Source: Alteromonas halophila (lineage in GTDB: Bacteria; Pseudomonadota; Gammaproteobacteria; Enterobacterales; Alteromonadaceae). Taken from it: a DNA stretch of 64,000 nt. Position 1 is the first letter of the stretch; every line of letters begins with the position of its first letter. Below are positions 7,439 to 17,446 of this stretch, piece after piece. Under the pieces are notes generated by a model. That model was not told the origin of the DNA, ran no database searches, and saw nothing but the letters and a program-made list of their open reading frames with translations. Location of the stretch: the NCBI RefSeq assembly GCF_014651815.1, contig NZ_BMXP01000001.1, forward strand, positions 621,028-685,027, given 5' to 3'. The position numbers and the translations under genes were made by a program.

Positions 7439-9457
7439 CTACTTTTTGCGCCGCAGGTTTCTTCTCAATTGCTTAAGGCTCTGCTTCATTTCCGAGACCA
7501 GTCCACTGGAAGCGCGTTGCCGGTAACTTGCATCTATAAATGCAAGCGTGAGATTTTCGAAACTGGTTCTGGCCGCCTCTGGTAAGTGAGGTTTGATGCT
7601 TTCACAATAGCGTTGCGGGGGCTGGGTGCTTCGTGGTATCCCGGCGTAGGAGGCCACGGCCTCCACACCAAGCAGGTATAAGCGTTGGTGCTGTACTATA
7701 CGTTGGCGTTGCCAGCTTGGTAGAAAATACAATGCCAGCAGTGCGGCAATTAAAAAAAGAACACAAACGAAAAGAATCGCCAGTTTTCCTGCAGACAGTT
7801 CACCGAGTAGGCGCTTGAATAAGTTACGCTGAGAATGGGCATCAAAACCTAATACCCAACGACTCCAGAGGTAATCAACGTTAGCAAAGAATCGCCGCAG
7901 CTCTGTGAAGCCGGCGCTTTGATACAAGCCATCAAATGCACTTGCGTTGATTGTTTCACCTGACTCTTCCAGTGCACGTTGTAACCCAAATTCCAGGCGG
8001 GCAGGGGCCACCACACTGGTAGGATCGAATCGTACCCAGCCGCGCTCTCCCAGCCAGGCCTCTACCCAGGCGTGCGCATCGTACTGTCTGACAGTAAACA
8101 CATTGGGAGAGATTTCTTCACCGCCATGATAGCCAGTAACCATGCGCGCAGGAATATTAGCAAGACGCAGCAAGTAAGCCATAGTACTGGCGTAGTGACT
8201 ACAAAAGCCGGCTTGCTTGTCGAACAAAAACATATCCACGGGGTTTGTCTGCATTGGTTCTGGTTCAAGCGTATAGCGATATACCGGATCAGCGAACCGT
8301 TGCATGATTGCCTGCGCATACTCGGCATCAGAGCTGAAGCGCTGGCGTAATTGCGAAGCTAGCGCCTGGGTTCGGGGATTACCTGATTCAGGTATGCGTA
8401 GATTAAGGTTTTTATCGAACCGTGTGTGTCCACTATTGAGTGAGGCCGCTGGATACGAAATAAGCCGGTATGCGCGCTTACTCATCAGTGGCTCTCTGGC
8501 AATTAACTGATAATCATGCCCCTGCCAGATAAGCTCATTGGCAGACTGGCCATCGGGACTGGCAATATCAATGCCGTACAACCAGCGTTGTCCGGTTGGT
8601 TCTGCAATAACCTGATAGCGAAACGATGTGCCACTTACAGACGGCGAAAATTCATTGCTCTGTTTCTGAAACTGGGTACGCAAATCCCGCCGTATCTGAC
8701 TGACTGACCATGTCTTTCCGTCAAAATCCTCGAGTGTAAGTGCCCGCCAATAGCGTTCGCTCGCAGGTGGCAGGTTTTCATCGAAACTTGCGGTAAACGC
8801 CAGTTCAGAGGACTGGCTAAGGCTGGCAATATCACCGGGCGTTACTTGCTCTGATAAGCCGGTGGCGGTGCTTTTTGCGGTAGGCATTTTCCACAGTGGA
8901 GACAGTTGCGGCATGATAAGAAACAACATTACTGCAATCGGTGCGGCCTGAATAAACATCATACCGAGTAGTCGTAATTGCTTTATAAGTGCCAAAGATG
9001 GGGCAAATGCACTTAATAGTGACAATAATGCCAGGCCAAGAAGTACCAGGTACATTGTCAGCGCCGAAATAGATTGGGCGAAAATAAACCCGCATCCAAT
9101 TAGAAACAGCATCGCAGTAAATAACTGCAGAAAGTCCTTGCGCCGGGTCATGATCATCAGCTTTAGCGCACATGCCATGATTAGCAGATTGACCATAGAC
9201 AGTAACAGACCTAGACTGACACCAAACCAGGCCAGAGCAATCGCGCACAACACGGCCAGCAGGTTGATGGTGCGGACGCTGGGCGCGGAGTGATACCAGC
9301 CAAGGTACAGGGCGACGCGTACCATCACTGAACAGCCAGCCAGTAGCATAACCCACAGCAGCGCCGGCTCGGACAGGCTTAATGTGATCAGTGCAAACAG
9401 CACTGCAATGGTTAAGCTAGCCTTATGTCCGGCTATCGGTAAGCGTGGCGGGCTCAT
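7439..9457 (-). CDS. TgpA-type membrane transglutaminase-like protein
   Basis: 672 residues. The N-terminal third has about six membrane segments (DUF3488); a periplasmic transglutaminase-like domain follows with the catalytic triad visible as Cys419 (AGFCSHYA), His462 (YDAHAWVE) and Asp478 (VRFDPT). One more membrane segment near 565-585 (AILFVCVLFLIAALLALYFL) precedes a C-terminal cytoplasmic tail (DUF4129-like). P. aeruginosa TgpA is essential, but the substrate is unknown. It is the last gene of a MoxR-DUF58-TgpA operon and overlaps the DUF58 gene by 4 bp. Confidence 0.93.
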   Translation of the reverse strand: MSPPRLPIAGHKASLTIAVLFALITLSLSEPALLWVMLLAGCSVMVRVALYLGWYHSAPSVRTINLLAVLCAIALAWFGVSLGLLLSMVNLLIMACALKLMIMTRRKDFLQLFTAMLFLIGCGFIFAQSISALTMYLVLLGLALLSLLSAFAPSLALIKQLRLLGMMFIQAAPIAVMLFLIMPQLSPLWKMPTAKSTATGLSEQVTPGDIASLSQSSELAFTASFDENLPPASERYWRALTLEDFDGKTWSVSQIRRDLRTQFQKQSNEFSPSVSGTSFRYQVIAEPTGQRWLYGIDIASPDGQSANELIWQGHDYQLIAREPLMSKRAYRLISYPAASLNSGHTRFDKNLNLRIPESGNPRTQALASQLRQRFSSDAEYAQAIMQRFADPVYRYTLEPEPMQTNPVDMFLFDKQAGFCSHYASTMAYLLRLANIPARMVTGYHGGEEISPNVFTVRQYDAHAWVEAWLGERGWVRFDPTSVVAPARLEFGLQRALEESGETINASAFDGLYQSAGFTELRRFFANVDYLWSRWVLGFDAHSQRNLFKRLLGELSAGKLAILFVCVLFLIAALLALYFLPSWQRQRIVQHQRLYLLGVEAVASYAGIPRSTQPPQRYCESIKPHLPEAARTSFENLTLAFIDASYRQRASSGLVSEMKQSLKQLRRNLRRKK

Positions 9458-10428
9458 CGCGGCATCCTGTCTTCATCGGGGTATACCGCTAGCAGTGAAA
9501 GGCAGACGTGACGGTGCTCAGCACCTGATGCAGGCGGTACCACTTTGTCTGGCAGCCTAAGACCAAACTGCACAGCTTTATCGGTCAGGTTATCAATCTG
9601 ATAGGCCAGCTGACTAAGCGCGGTTTCGATATTTTTACCGTCGGCCAGGCACAGGTAACCTGATTCACTTTGTTGCTGACTAAATGCTTTACTTACCCAG
9701 TCACCACCTTTGGCGACATGCTTCCAGGCCACGCGTTGCAAAGGCTCGCCCAATTCATACTTACGTAAAGAGTAGAAATCGTCATAGCCTGTTTGCTCGG
9801 TTTGCGCGTCGCCCTCGCCACTGACACTCTCCAGTCTGACAGGCGCGGGAATCAACTTAGGATAGATAACCAGCGTCTGGTCAAAATCCAGATGACTCCA
9901 GCACTTGAAAAGACCAAGCGGATAATTGCTGAACACGGTGACCCGGGGGAGAGAAACAATCCCCCGTTGTTCAGTGAAGTAGGGAAGGCGAAGTTGCCAC
10001 TGCCCATCGTCCAAATCGGTGTGCACAACGCCACTTTCAGCCAGCCAGTGGGCATTTAGCAAGCCGTTGATGTCAGGATGCTTAGTATTCTGTGAAGCTA
10101 CCTCCAGAACCAGGGTTGCTGGCTGACCTGCAAAAACGGGTTTTATTGGATCGGAGGTTATTTTCAGCGCTGCCATATTCTGATAGCTGGTAAACAGGTT
10201 AACCAGCATCAGCGCGGCCAGAAAATAACACAAAAAAAGCATCAGGTTATTTTGATAGTTGGTGCCCAGCAAAAACAGACACACACACATAACCAGATAA
10301 CCCCAGCCAAATATACTGGGAAAAATGAAAATAGATTTCAGGTTAAGGCTGTGCTGACGTGCCGCAGGAATACGGGCATCAATCCAGCGTTGCCAGCGAG
10401 ACGAGAGCCTTTGACGAAGCCAGCGCAT
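9454..10428 (-). CDS. DUF58 domain protein, partner of MoxR ATPase
   Basis: 324 residues. Two membrane segments near residues 32-80 are followed by a soluble part containing the DUF58 signature RKYELGEPLQRVAWKHVAKG (about 214-233). DUF58 proteins are thought to be clients or adaptors of MoxR chaperone-ATPases and often contain a vWA-like fold. Two bases separate the MoxR stop from its ATG, and its end overlaps the transglutaminase start by 4 bp, so the three are tightly coupled. Confidence 0.88.
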   Translation of the reverse strand: MRWLRQRLSSRWQRWIDARIPAARQHSLNLKSIFIFPSIFGWGYLVMCVCLFLLGTNYQNNLMLFLCYFLAALMLVNLFTSYQNMAALKITSDPIKPVFAGQPATLVLEVASQNTKHPDINGLLNAHWLAESGVVHTDLDDGQWQLRLPYFTEQRGIVSLPRVTVFSNYPLGLFKCWSHLDFDQTLVIYPKLIPAPVRLESVSGEGDAQTEQTGYDDFYSLRKYELGEPLQRVAWKHVAKGGDWVSKAFSQQQSESGYLCLADGKNIETALSQLAYQIDNLTDKAVQFGLRLPDKVVPPASGAEHRHVCLSLLAVYPDEDRMPR

Positions 10429-10430
10429 AA

Positions 10431-11348
10431 TCAGGCCGCCAGAGGGTCGACATCATCCAGTAACGTCTGACTGAGTACATCGTCATTTTGCAGATCACTG
10501 CGACTACTTCGCAAGCGGTGCTCAGCAACGGCAATAAAAATGGCCTGCACGTCTTCTGGCACCACATAATCACGCTCATGCAAATAGGCCCAGGCACGCG
10601 CAGCATGAAGCAGCGCTTTGGTCGCGCGGGGCGAAAGCGGATTCGGATAGTGGCTGTCTTCGCGGCTTCGTGTTACCAGACGCAACACATAATTAAGTAC
10701 ATCATCACTGGCATGAACATCACTCACTGCTTTTTGATGCATTTCCAGCGTTTCTGCCGTCATCAGCGAATTCAGGTGATCAAACGTACGCTGGCTTCCA
10801 GACTTTAGCATGGCTTTTTCTGCTTCCCAGTTGGGGTAGCCAAGAGAGATTCGCATTAAAAAGCGGTCAAGCTGAGACTCTGGCAGGGGGTAGGTTCCTG
10901 ACTGATAGCCGGGGTTTTGTGTTCCGATCACAAAAAAAGGGCTGGGCAGAGGATAAGTCACACCATCAATACTGACCTGTTTCTCTTCCATCGCTTCGAG
11001 CAGTGCACTTTGGGTTTTCGGGCTGGCCCGGTTTATTTCATCAGCCAGCAATAACTGCGTAAAAATAGGGCCTTCACGAAAGCTGAACTGCTGTGCGCCT
11101 TTATCAAAAATATTGACACCGAGCATGTCAGAGGGCAATAAATCTGACGTGAACTGCACCCGTGAGAAGGCCATACCTAATGCATCAGATAATGAATGAG
11201 AAAGCGTGGTTTTGCCCATGCCGGGTAAATCTTCGATCAGCAGGTGACCATTTGCCAGTAAACAGGTTACGGCAAGCTTTATTTGCTCGGTCTTACCAAT
11301 AACCCGTTGCGAAAGCGCCCGGACAACAGCATGAAACTCGCTTTTCAT
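10431..11348 (-). CDS. MoxR-family AAA+ ATPase
   Basis: 305 residues. Walker A is LPGMGKTT (41-48), Walker B LLADEINRA (99-107), followed by the MoxR-typical PKTQSALLEAMEEKQV and the sensor region GTQNPGYQSGTYPLPE. MoxR ATPases act as chaperones that mature or activate other complexes. It is the first gene of the MoxR-DUF58-transglutaminase operon and is divergent from seqA. Confidence 0.93.
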   Translation of the reverse strand: MKSEFHAVVRALSQRVIGKTEQIKLAVTCLLANGHLLIEDLPGMGKTTLSHSLSDALGMAFSRVQFTSDLLPSDMLGVNIFDKGAQQFSFREGPIFTQLLLADEINRASPKTQSALLEAMEEKQVSIDGVTYPLPSPFFVIGTQNPGYQSGTYPLPESQLDRFLMRISLGYPNWEAEKAMLKSGSQRTFDHLNSLMTAETLEMHQKAVSDVHASDDVLNYVLRLVTRSREDSHYPNPLSPRATKALLHAARAWAYLHERDYVVPEDVQAIFIAVAEHRLRSSRSDLQNDDVLSQTLLDDVDPLAA

Positions 11349-11533
11349 TAAGACAGCCTTATTACCAGAATTGGAAAAGTCACCAGTCTATCAAGTACGT
11401 ACAGATATTAGGTGATACGAGTAATACCCAAGTATAGGATCGGGTCCTAAAAATACATCTCGTCAGGACATCCTTGGTATACCTTTTGTAAAAATAGGCC
11501 GGATTTAGTGCTGCGTGACGGCTGGCTGTTGTC

Positions 11534-11539
11534 TATAAT
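11534..11539 (+). promoter_or_regulatory. Candidate -10 box of seqA
   Basis: TATAAT lies 26 bases before the seqA ATG, with AAAAGGAAG as ribosome-binding site in between. No good -35 box is seen at 16-18 bp spacing, so this is tentative. Confidence 0.4.
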
Positions 11540-11564
11540 GGGGCGTTCAAAAAAGGAAGTAGTT

Positions 11565-12110
11565 ATGAAAAGCATTGATATTGATGACGATTTGTATGCC
11601 TTCATCGCCGGTCAAACAAAGCACATTGGCGAAAGTGCGTCCGACATTTTACGGCGCCTGCTGTTGCAGGAAACGCCAGCATCCGCCGTGCCTGCGCCGG
11701 TCATTGCAGAGCAGGTAGACACTACCCCGGCGGCATCGCCAGTCGCTGCGGACATAGACACTGACGACATTCTGGCGCTGGTAACCGTGGAGCGGCTAAC
11801 ACAACTCAGTAAGCGCGTGGATCAGTTTTTGTACATACTGGCCGCCCTTCACGCGCTGCACCAGGACCGTTTTGAGCGTGTCGAACAAATTCGCGGGAAA
11901 AACCGTACTTACTTTGCAACCAGTAAGGAAGCACTGCTGGAAAACGGCAGCAGCACCAACCCTAAATCCATTCCAGACAGTCCTTACTGGGTGGTGACGA
12001 ATAACAACACAGCGAAGAAAATCGCCATGCTGGAGCAGGTTATGCAGCAGCTTGGCTATGCTGAAGAAATTATTCAGCAAGTATTAGCCCGTTTTTCCCC
12101 GGGAAACTGA
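11565..12110 (+). CDS. seqA: SeqA, negative modulator of replication initiation
   Basis: 181 residues, as in E. coli SeqA, which binds hemimethylated GATC sites, sequesters newly replicated origins and organises the chromosome behind the fork. The N-terminal oligomerisation domain (IDIDDDLYAFIAGQTKHIGE, then SASDILRRLL) and the C-terminal DNA-binding domain (GRTRxYFA-like GKNRTYFAT, then PDSPYWVVTNNNTAKK) are both clear; the Asn/Thr loop that reads GATC is present. An in-frame extension to 11508 would include the -10 box; the ATG at 11565 with its AAGGAAG site is chosen. pgm follows after 54 bp, the seqA-pgm arrangement of many gammaproteobacteria. Confidence 0.96.
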   Translation: MKSIDIDDDLYAFIAGQTKHIGESASDILRRLLLQETPASAVPAPVIAEQVDTTPAASPVAADIDTDDILALVTVERLTQLSKRVDQFLYILAALHALHQDRFERVEQIRGKNRTYFATSKEALLENGSSTNPKSIPDSPYWVVTNNNTAKKIAMLEQVMQQLGYAEEIIQQVLARFSPGN

Positions 12111-12164
12111 GACGTAGGGGCCGAATCGGTAATCAACGCGTAATTACAAGGTAAAGGAGCAACA

Positions 12165-13817
12165 ATGGCATTACATCCGCAAGCTGGGAAACCGGCCTCG
12201 AAAGAACAACTCATCAACGTCGCTTCGCTGGTGAGTCAGTATTACAGCTATCGCCCCGATGCCGAAAATGTTGCTGAAGTGGTCAGTTTTGGTACCTCTG
12301 GTCACCGCGGTACTGCTGCTAATGCTACTTTTACCGATACGCATATTGCGGCGATTTGTCAGGCACTGGTTGAGTACCGGCAAGATAACGGTATCACGGG
12401 GCCGTTGTACATAGGTAAAGACACCCACGCCTTGTCTGAACCTGCAATGTGTACCGCAATTGAAGTACTGGCTGCCAATGATGTGTCTGTGGTCATTCAG
12501 CGAAGCGATAATGAAAGCCGTGGCTATACACCTACGCCGGTGATTTCACGCACAATTATCCGACACAATCGCACCCATCCCAATACACAGGCCGATGGCG
12601 TTGTGATCACTCCGTCTCATAATCCGCCGTCTGATGGCGGCTTTAAATATAACCCCCCTCATGGTGGCCCGGCAGATGGCGACGTGACACATCAGATTCA
12701 GACGCGTGCAAATGTGTTTATTGCAAATGGCAATAAAAATGTTAAACGCATGGAACTGCGCGCGGCCCTGGCCAGTGACAGGGTCAGGCAGGAAGATTTT
12801 ATGATGCCGTATATTGAGGATCTTGAACAGGTCGTTGATATGCAGGCGATAAAAGAGGCAAACCTGACACTGGGAACGGATCCGCTGGGTGGAGCCGGCG
12901 TGGGTTACTGGTCCTGTATTGCGCAGAAATACGGGCTCAATATCACTGTTGTGAACGATGATGTCGATCCGCAGTTTGCGTTTATGACCCGCGATAAGGA
13001 CGGAAAGCTGCGTATGGATTGCTCATCGCCATATGCGATGGCTGGTCTGATTGAAATGAAAGACAGCTTTGATTTGGCCTTTGGTAACGATCCTGACTTC
13101 GACCGGCATGGCATTGTGTGTAAGAGTGCAGGGCTCATGAACCCCAATCATTACCTTGCTGTTGCTATTGCTTATTTATACCAGCACCGTAAGGAATGGG
13201 CCAGGGACTTAAAAATTGGCAAGACGCTGGTGTCCAGCAGTATGATCGACCGCGTGGCAGATAAACTTGATCGCAAGCTGGCGGAAATGCCAGTTGGCTT
13301 TAAGTGGTTTGTCGACGGGCTCAGCAATCGCCAGATTGGCTTTGCTGGCGAAGAAAGCGCTGGGGGCATCTTTCTTCAGAGAGACGGGCAAACCTGGGCG
13401 ACTGACAAAGATGGCTTTATTATGTGCTTACTTGCTGCAGAAATAACCGCAGTCACGGGCAAAGATCCGGGCGAGCATTATCAGCAGCTTACGCAAGAGT
13501 TTGGTGAGCCAGTTTACAGGCGCAATGATGTGGCGGCGTCGCTTGAAGAAAAACAGAAGCTGTCTGCAATGCAGGCAGATGTTGTCAGCAGTAAGTCGCT
13601 GGCCGGCGAACCCATCACTCAGGTACAAACACGGGCACCAGGAAATAACGCAGAAATTGGTGGCGTGAAAGTCTCGACTGAGAGCGGCTGGTTTGCGGCA
13701 CGCCCTTCCGGCACGGAAGATGTGTACAAAATATACGCAGAAAGCTTTAAGGGTGAAAGCCACTTACAGAATTTGCTGACTGAAGCAGAAGCACTGGTTG
13801 CAAAAATCATTAAATGA
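12165..13817 (+). CDS. pgm: Alpha-D-glucose phosphoglucomutase
   Basis: 550 residues (E. coli Pgm has 546). It interconverts glucose 1-phosphate and glucose 6-phosphate. Visible motifs are the phosphoserine loop TPSHNPPSDGG with Ser151, the Mg-binding DPDFDRHG loop near residue 308, the sugar-binding GEESAGG and the phosphate-binding RPSGTEDVYK near the C terminus. A good AAAGGAG site precedes the ATG. With glycogen phosphorylase directly downstream, it would route glucose 1-phosphate released from glucans into glycolysis. Confidence 0.96.
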   Translation: MALHPQAGKPASKEQLINVASLVSQYYSYRPDAENVAEVVSFGTSGHRGTAANATFTDTHIAAICQALVEYRQDNGITGPLYIGKDTHALSEPAMCTAIEVLAANDVSVVIQRSDNESRGYTPTPVISRTIIRHNRTHPNTQADGVVITPSHNPPSDGGFKYNPPHGGPADGDVTHQIQTRANVFIANGNKNVKRMELRAALASDRVRQEDFMMPYIEDLEQVVDMQAIKEANLTLGTDPLGGAGVGYWSCIAQKYGLNITVVNDDVDPQFAFMTRDKDGKLRMDCSSPYAMAGLIEMKDSFDLAFGNDPDFDRHGIVCKSAGLMNPNHYLAVAIAYLYQHRKEWARDLKIGKTLVSSSMIDRVADKLDRKLAEMPVGFKWFVDGLSNRQIGFAGEESAGGIFLQRDGQTWATDKDGFIMCLLAAEITAVTGKDPGEHYQQLTQEFGEPVYRRNDVAASLEEKQKLSAMQADVVSSKSLAGEPITQVQTRAPGNNAEIGGVKVSTESGWFAARPSGTEDVYKIYAESFKGESHLQNLLTEAEALVAKIIK

Positions 13818-13986
13818 AAATGCCTTTTCGCTTAGTGGTGTGTAAATAAAATGTTAATTTTAATGTTATTGCATACGTTTTCATCGAAAAATGTTGAAAT
13901 TTAACAAATGTTTTACAAACTAGCGGCGTTTTCGCTGCTATATTGCTCTCATATCTGATGATTATCTTGTAATTTAATTACATTAG

Positions 13987-14007
13987 GCGGGTGGTATACC
14001 CACCCGC
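13987..14007. promoter_or_regulatory. Hairpin in the leader of glgP
   Basis: GCGGGTGG (13987-13994) and CCACCCGC (14000-14007) form an 8-bp perfect stem with a 5-base loop, 25 bases before the phosphorylase ATG. The following sequence is AT-rich but has no clean T-run. It could be a leaky terminator behind pgm or a leader structure of glgP. The 170 bp upstream are very AT-rich and probably hold the glgP promoter. Confidence 0.4.
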
Positions 14008-14032
14008 ATTTAATAACAGAGTGAGACTGCAT

Positions 14033-16510
14033 ATGAATACCTCCGTCACCGCGGCACCATCTGCCGGCAAGCTGGACAAAAACGACTTTAAATCTGCTGT
14101 CGTCAGGCACCTGCATTGCACGTTAGGTACTGATGAGAATAAAGCGAACAACCACGCATGGTGGAAAGCCACCTGTGCGGCCATTCAGGAACAGGTTCTT
14201 GAAGGATTGCGCCGTACCCAAAAGGCGCACTATCTAAATGATACTCGTGCCGTACATTATTTCTCTGCCGAATTTCTGATGGGGCGACTGCTCTCCAACA
14301 ATATGCAAAACCTCGGCCTGTTCGACGTGGCCAGCAGCGCGCTGCAGGAGCTAGGTGTTGAACTGACCGATATTATGGAAGAAGAGCCGGATATGGCGCT
14401 GGGCAACGGCGGGCTGGGACGGCTGGCCGCCTGTTTTATCGATTCACTGGCAACCATGGAACTGCCGGCTATTGGTTATGGCATTCACTACGAGCACGGC
14501 CTGTTTCGTCAGGAAATTAAAAGTGGTGCGCAAATCGAGCGTCCTGACAGCTGGCGTGACTACGGCAACCCCTGGGAAATCTGTCGTCCTGAGTCAACTC
14601 AGGAAGTGTCGCTGTTTGGTTATGTCGAGACCAAATACGGTGATAAAGGCCAGATTCAGAAAGAGTGGCACCCAGGTTCGATTGTAAAAGGGGTGCCCTG
14701 GGATATCCCTGTTGTGGGTTATGAAGGCAAAACCGTTAATGTGTTGCGTTTGTGGCAGAGTGAAGCCTCAGGGTACTTTAACTGGGATGTGTTCAACGCT
14801 GGTGGGTATGTCGATGCACAGCGTGAAAACGTACAGGCAGAAACCATTTCCAAGGTTCTGTACCCGAATGACGAGACCGAAGCGGGGAAAGAGTTGCGGC
14901 TTATTCAGCAATACTTTTTCTGCTCATGCTCGCTAAAAGACATTATACGCCGTTACAAGCGAGCGCACGGCGATGACTGGAGCCGCTTTGCAGACCAGGT
15001 TGTTATTCAGTTAAATGACACCCACCCGGCCATCGCGATACCGGAACTGATGCGTATTCTGGTGGACCGCGCGGAGCTTGACTGGGATACCGCCTGGGAT
15101 ATTTCCACCAAGGTGTTTGCCTACACCAATCACACGTTGCTACCAGAAGCCCTCGAAAAATGGCCAGCGCGCATGATTGAAAAGATCCTGCCGCGTCATT
15201 TGGAGATTATTTACGAGATAAATCATCGCTTTATGGCCAAGGTGGATCAGAAATGGCCGGGTGATAACGCGATTAAAGCAAAGCTTTCCATTATTGAGGA
15301 AGGTAACGAGAAAATGGTGCGTATGGGTCACTTGTCAGTGATTGGTTCATTTGCGGTAAACGGCGTTGCAGAGATTCATTCACGTTTGGTGAAAAAGAAC
15401 CTGTTCCCGGAGTTTGATCAGCTCTGGCCGGGTAAACTGACCAATGTGACCAACGGGATCACACCACGTCGCTGGCTGAAGGCGTGTAATCCTGCGTTGT
15501 CTAAGCTGATTGATAAGAAGGTTGGCAGTGACTGGCCGCGGGATCTGTATAAGCTGGAAGGGCTGGAAAAACATGCAGATAACAAGACATTTCAGAAGCA
15601 GTTTATGCAGGTCAAGCTTGAAAATAAAAAGCGGCTGGCTGAGGAAATCAAAGCGAGTACCGGCATTGATGTTGATGTAAACGCCATATTTGATGTGCAG
15701 ATAAAACGTCTGCACGAGTACAAACGGCAGCATCTGAACCTGCTGCACATTATGGCACTGTATCGTCGGCTGCTGGAAAACCCTGACTATGACATGCACC
15801 CACGGGTATTTATATTTGGCGCAAAGGCGGCACCTGGCTACAAGCTGGCGAAAGACATTATTTACGCTATCAATAAAGTGGCGGAACGTATCAATAATGA
15901 CTGCCGTGTAAATAAGAAGCTGAAAGTGGTGTTTTTACCTAATTACCGGGTGTCGATGGCAGAAAAGATGATCCCGGCGTCCGATGTGTCAGAGCAAATC
16001 AGTACCGCAGGTAAAGAAGCCTCAGGCACCGGCAATATGAAACTGGCGCTTAACGGGGCAGTGACCATAGGTACACTGGATGGTGCGAATATTGAAATTG
16101 CCGAGGAGGTCGGTGATGACAACATCTTTATTTTTGGTATGACGGTAGAGGATGTAGACGCGTTGCGCGAGAAAGGCTACAACCCGCAGGATTACTACTA
16201 TCGCGATCCGGAAATTAAAGCGGTACTGGACTGGCTGGAGACGGACTACTTCACGCCCGGCAAGCCTGGTGCACTGGTATCTATTAAACAAAGCCTGCTT
16301 GATCAGGGGGACCCGTTCCTGGTACTGCCGGATTTCCGGGCGTACTCCGATGCGCATGAGAAACTCGATGCAGCGTATCGTGGCAAGACACGCTGGGCAC
16401 GCATGGCGATCATCAATACTGCCAAAATGGGGAAATTTACGTCAGATCGGTCCATTCAGGACTATGTTGACCGTATCTGGAAGCTAAAGCCCTGCAAGGT
16501 GGATGTCTGA
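14033..16510 (+). CDS. glgP: Glycogen/maltodextrin phosphorylase
   Basis: 825 residues, a GT35 phosphorylase that releases glucose 1-phosphate from alpha-1,4-glucans with pyridoxal phosphate. Motifs: [19 protein letters not shown] in the N-terminal domain, QLNDTHPA in the middle, and the PLP site [14 protein letters not shown] with Lys670. The ATG at 14033 has GAGTGAG upstream; a longer frame from GTG 13991 would read through the leader hairpin and is rejected. A glgP versus malP assignment cannot be made from sequence alone: no other glg or mal genes are adjacent, only pgm. Confidence 0.93.
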   Translation: MNTSVTAAPSAGKLDKNDFKSAVVRHLHCTLGTDENKANNHAWWKATCAAIQEQVLEGLRRTQKAHYLNDTRAVHYFSAEFLMGRLLSNNMQNLGLFDVASSALQELGVELTDIMEEEPDMALGNGGLGRLAACFIDSLATMELPAIGYGIHYEHGLFRQEIKSGAQIERPDSWRDYGNPWEICRPESTQEVSLFGYVETKYGDKGQIQKEWHPGSIVKGVPWDIPVVGYEGKTVNVLRLWQSEASGYFNWDVFNAGGYVDAQRENVQAETISKVLYPNDETEAGKELRLIQQYFFCSCSLKDIIRRYKRAHGDDWSRFADQVVIQLNDTHPAIAIPELMRILVDRAELDWDTAWDISTKVFAYTNHTLLPEALEKWPARMIEKILPRHLEIIYEINHRFMAKVDQKWPGDNAIKAKLSIIEEGNEKMVRMGHLSVIGSFAVNGVAEIHSRLVKKNLFPEFDQLWPGKLTNVTNGITPRRWLKACNPALSKLIDKKVGSDWPRDLYKLEGLEKHADNKTFQKQFMQVKLENKKRLAEEIKASTGIDVDVNAIFDVQIKRLHEYKRQHLNLLHIMALYRRLLENPDYDMHPRVFIFGAKAAPGYKLAKDIIYAINKVAERINNDCRVNKKLKVVFLPNYRVSMAEKMIPASDVSEQISTAGKEASGTGNMKLALNGAVTIGTLDGANIEIAEEVGDDNIFIFGMTVEDVDALREKGYNPQDYYYRDPEIKAVLDWLETDYFTPGKPGALVSIKQSLLDQGDPFLVLPDFRAYSDAHEKLDAAYRGKTRWARMAIINTAKMGKFTSDRSIQDYVDRIWKLKPCKVDV

Positions 16511-16531
16511 TAAACGTGCTTTAACGTTAAA

Positions 16532-16636
16532 GTGGGTGTCATGGACACCCACCCCGCACACCCATACTCTTCATCCGGAAGTAGTGTGGGTGTCCATCGT
16601 TTGCGATAGTCTGTCCTTAACGTAAAGGTGGGTGTC
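16532..16636. repeat. REP-like cluster of GTGGGTGTC copies between convergent genes
   Basis: The 9-mer GTGGGTGTC occurs at 16532, 16586 and 16628, plus an inverted copy at 16544. The first two (16532-16540 and 16544-16552) form a perfect 9-bp inverted repeat around the three bases ATG. The copies at 16532 and 16628 are both preceded by TTAACGT-like sequence and AAAG. The cluster fills the space between the convergent 3' ends of glgP and the porin gene, the usual place for REP/BIME elements. The palindrome may double as a terminator. Confidence 0.8.
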
Positions 16637-16668
16637 CAGAGCTTGCGGGAATGACCAGCTGAGTCAGA

Positions 16669-17376
16669 TTAGAAACTAAACGTCCGGCTCACACTGGCGA
16701 CGATTCGCTCATCCGCGTTGTCGTTATTATCTAAGGTGGTATTTTCTGCGCCGATTTCGAAGTTGAAGCCATTCCAACTGGTCTGGTAGGCAACTTTATA
16801 GTGAACATACGACGTGCCGCCGTCGGCTTCCCAGGCATACTTGTTTTCATCCAGAGATTTGGAATAATCCACGCCGACATAAATTGCGTGATTATCGGCA
16901 AGAGGGTAGGTGTGTGTCACCATTCCGATCACATGACCGGCACCGGTACCAAAGTAATCCCATGTGTACCAGAAATTAAACCCGGTAGTGCCATAATCTG
17001 CGCTGCGCGAAAACTTCGCATACACTTCCGGGTAATTAAGCGAACTGCCATCAGTGCCGTCGTGATAAGTGTAATAGGCGATGCCGTAGTCCAGACCCCA
17101 GGTATCGTCCATTTGAATATACTGGCCAATATAGGGATCTAATTCTCGCTCAGCTAAGGCACCATAATCGACATTCGAGGTCCAGACGCCTGCATAAAAG
17201 CCGTCGCTACCAGAATAGTCCAGGCTTGCCTGCAGCGCGGGATCATTATTGGTCTGACTCACACCATTAAACATGTAGTCCGACGCGACAGTTACGGTCG
17301 TTGACCAGTCAGCATGTGCAGCAGAACTGCAAAGTAGCAGTGCAGAGGTCAGTGCGGTATGTGTGTGCTTGATCAT
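16669..17376 (-). CDS. TorF-family outer-membrane porin
   Basis: 235 residues with a signal peptide ending in AAHADW, then the family start STTVTVASDYMFNGVSQTN and alternating amphipathic strands rich in Tyr, Trp and Gly, ending in the C-terminal Phe (SRTFSF) typical of outer-membrane barrels. This is the TIGR02001/TorF group of putative porins; substrate unknown. The ATG at 17376 has GGAG five bases upstream and is preferred to the GTG at 17382. It lies downstream of betBA on the same strand, so a link with osmolyte uptake is possible but unproven. Confidence 0.85.
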   Translation of the reverse strand: MIKHTHTALTSALLLCSSAAHADWSTTVTVASDYMFNGVSQTNNDPALQASLDYSGSDGFYAGVWTSNVDYGALAERELDPYIGQYIQMDDTWGLDYGIAYYTYHDGTDGSSLNYPEVYAKFSRSADYGTTGFNFWYTWDYFGTGAGHVIGMVTHTYPLADNHAIYVGVDYSKSLDENKYAWEADGGTSYVHYKVAYQTSWNGFNFEIGAENTTLDNNDNADERIVASVSRTFSF

Positions 17377-17446
17377 AGTCACTCCAGAATAAGACTGTCT
17401 GAATTAGTAAAGTTGAGGTCATAACCTTTACTGTTCAGTAAAAATA

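Noticed and set aside
12420..12428. Copies of GACACCCAC inside pgm (12420), glgP (15017) and betB (19631, inverted)
   Set aside because: Each encodes Asp-Thr-His in a conserved protein segment, so coding constraint explains them and they were not counted as REP copies.
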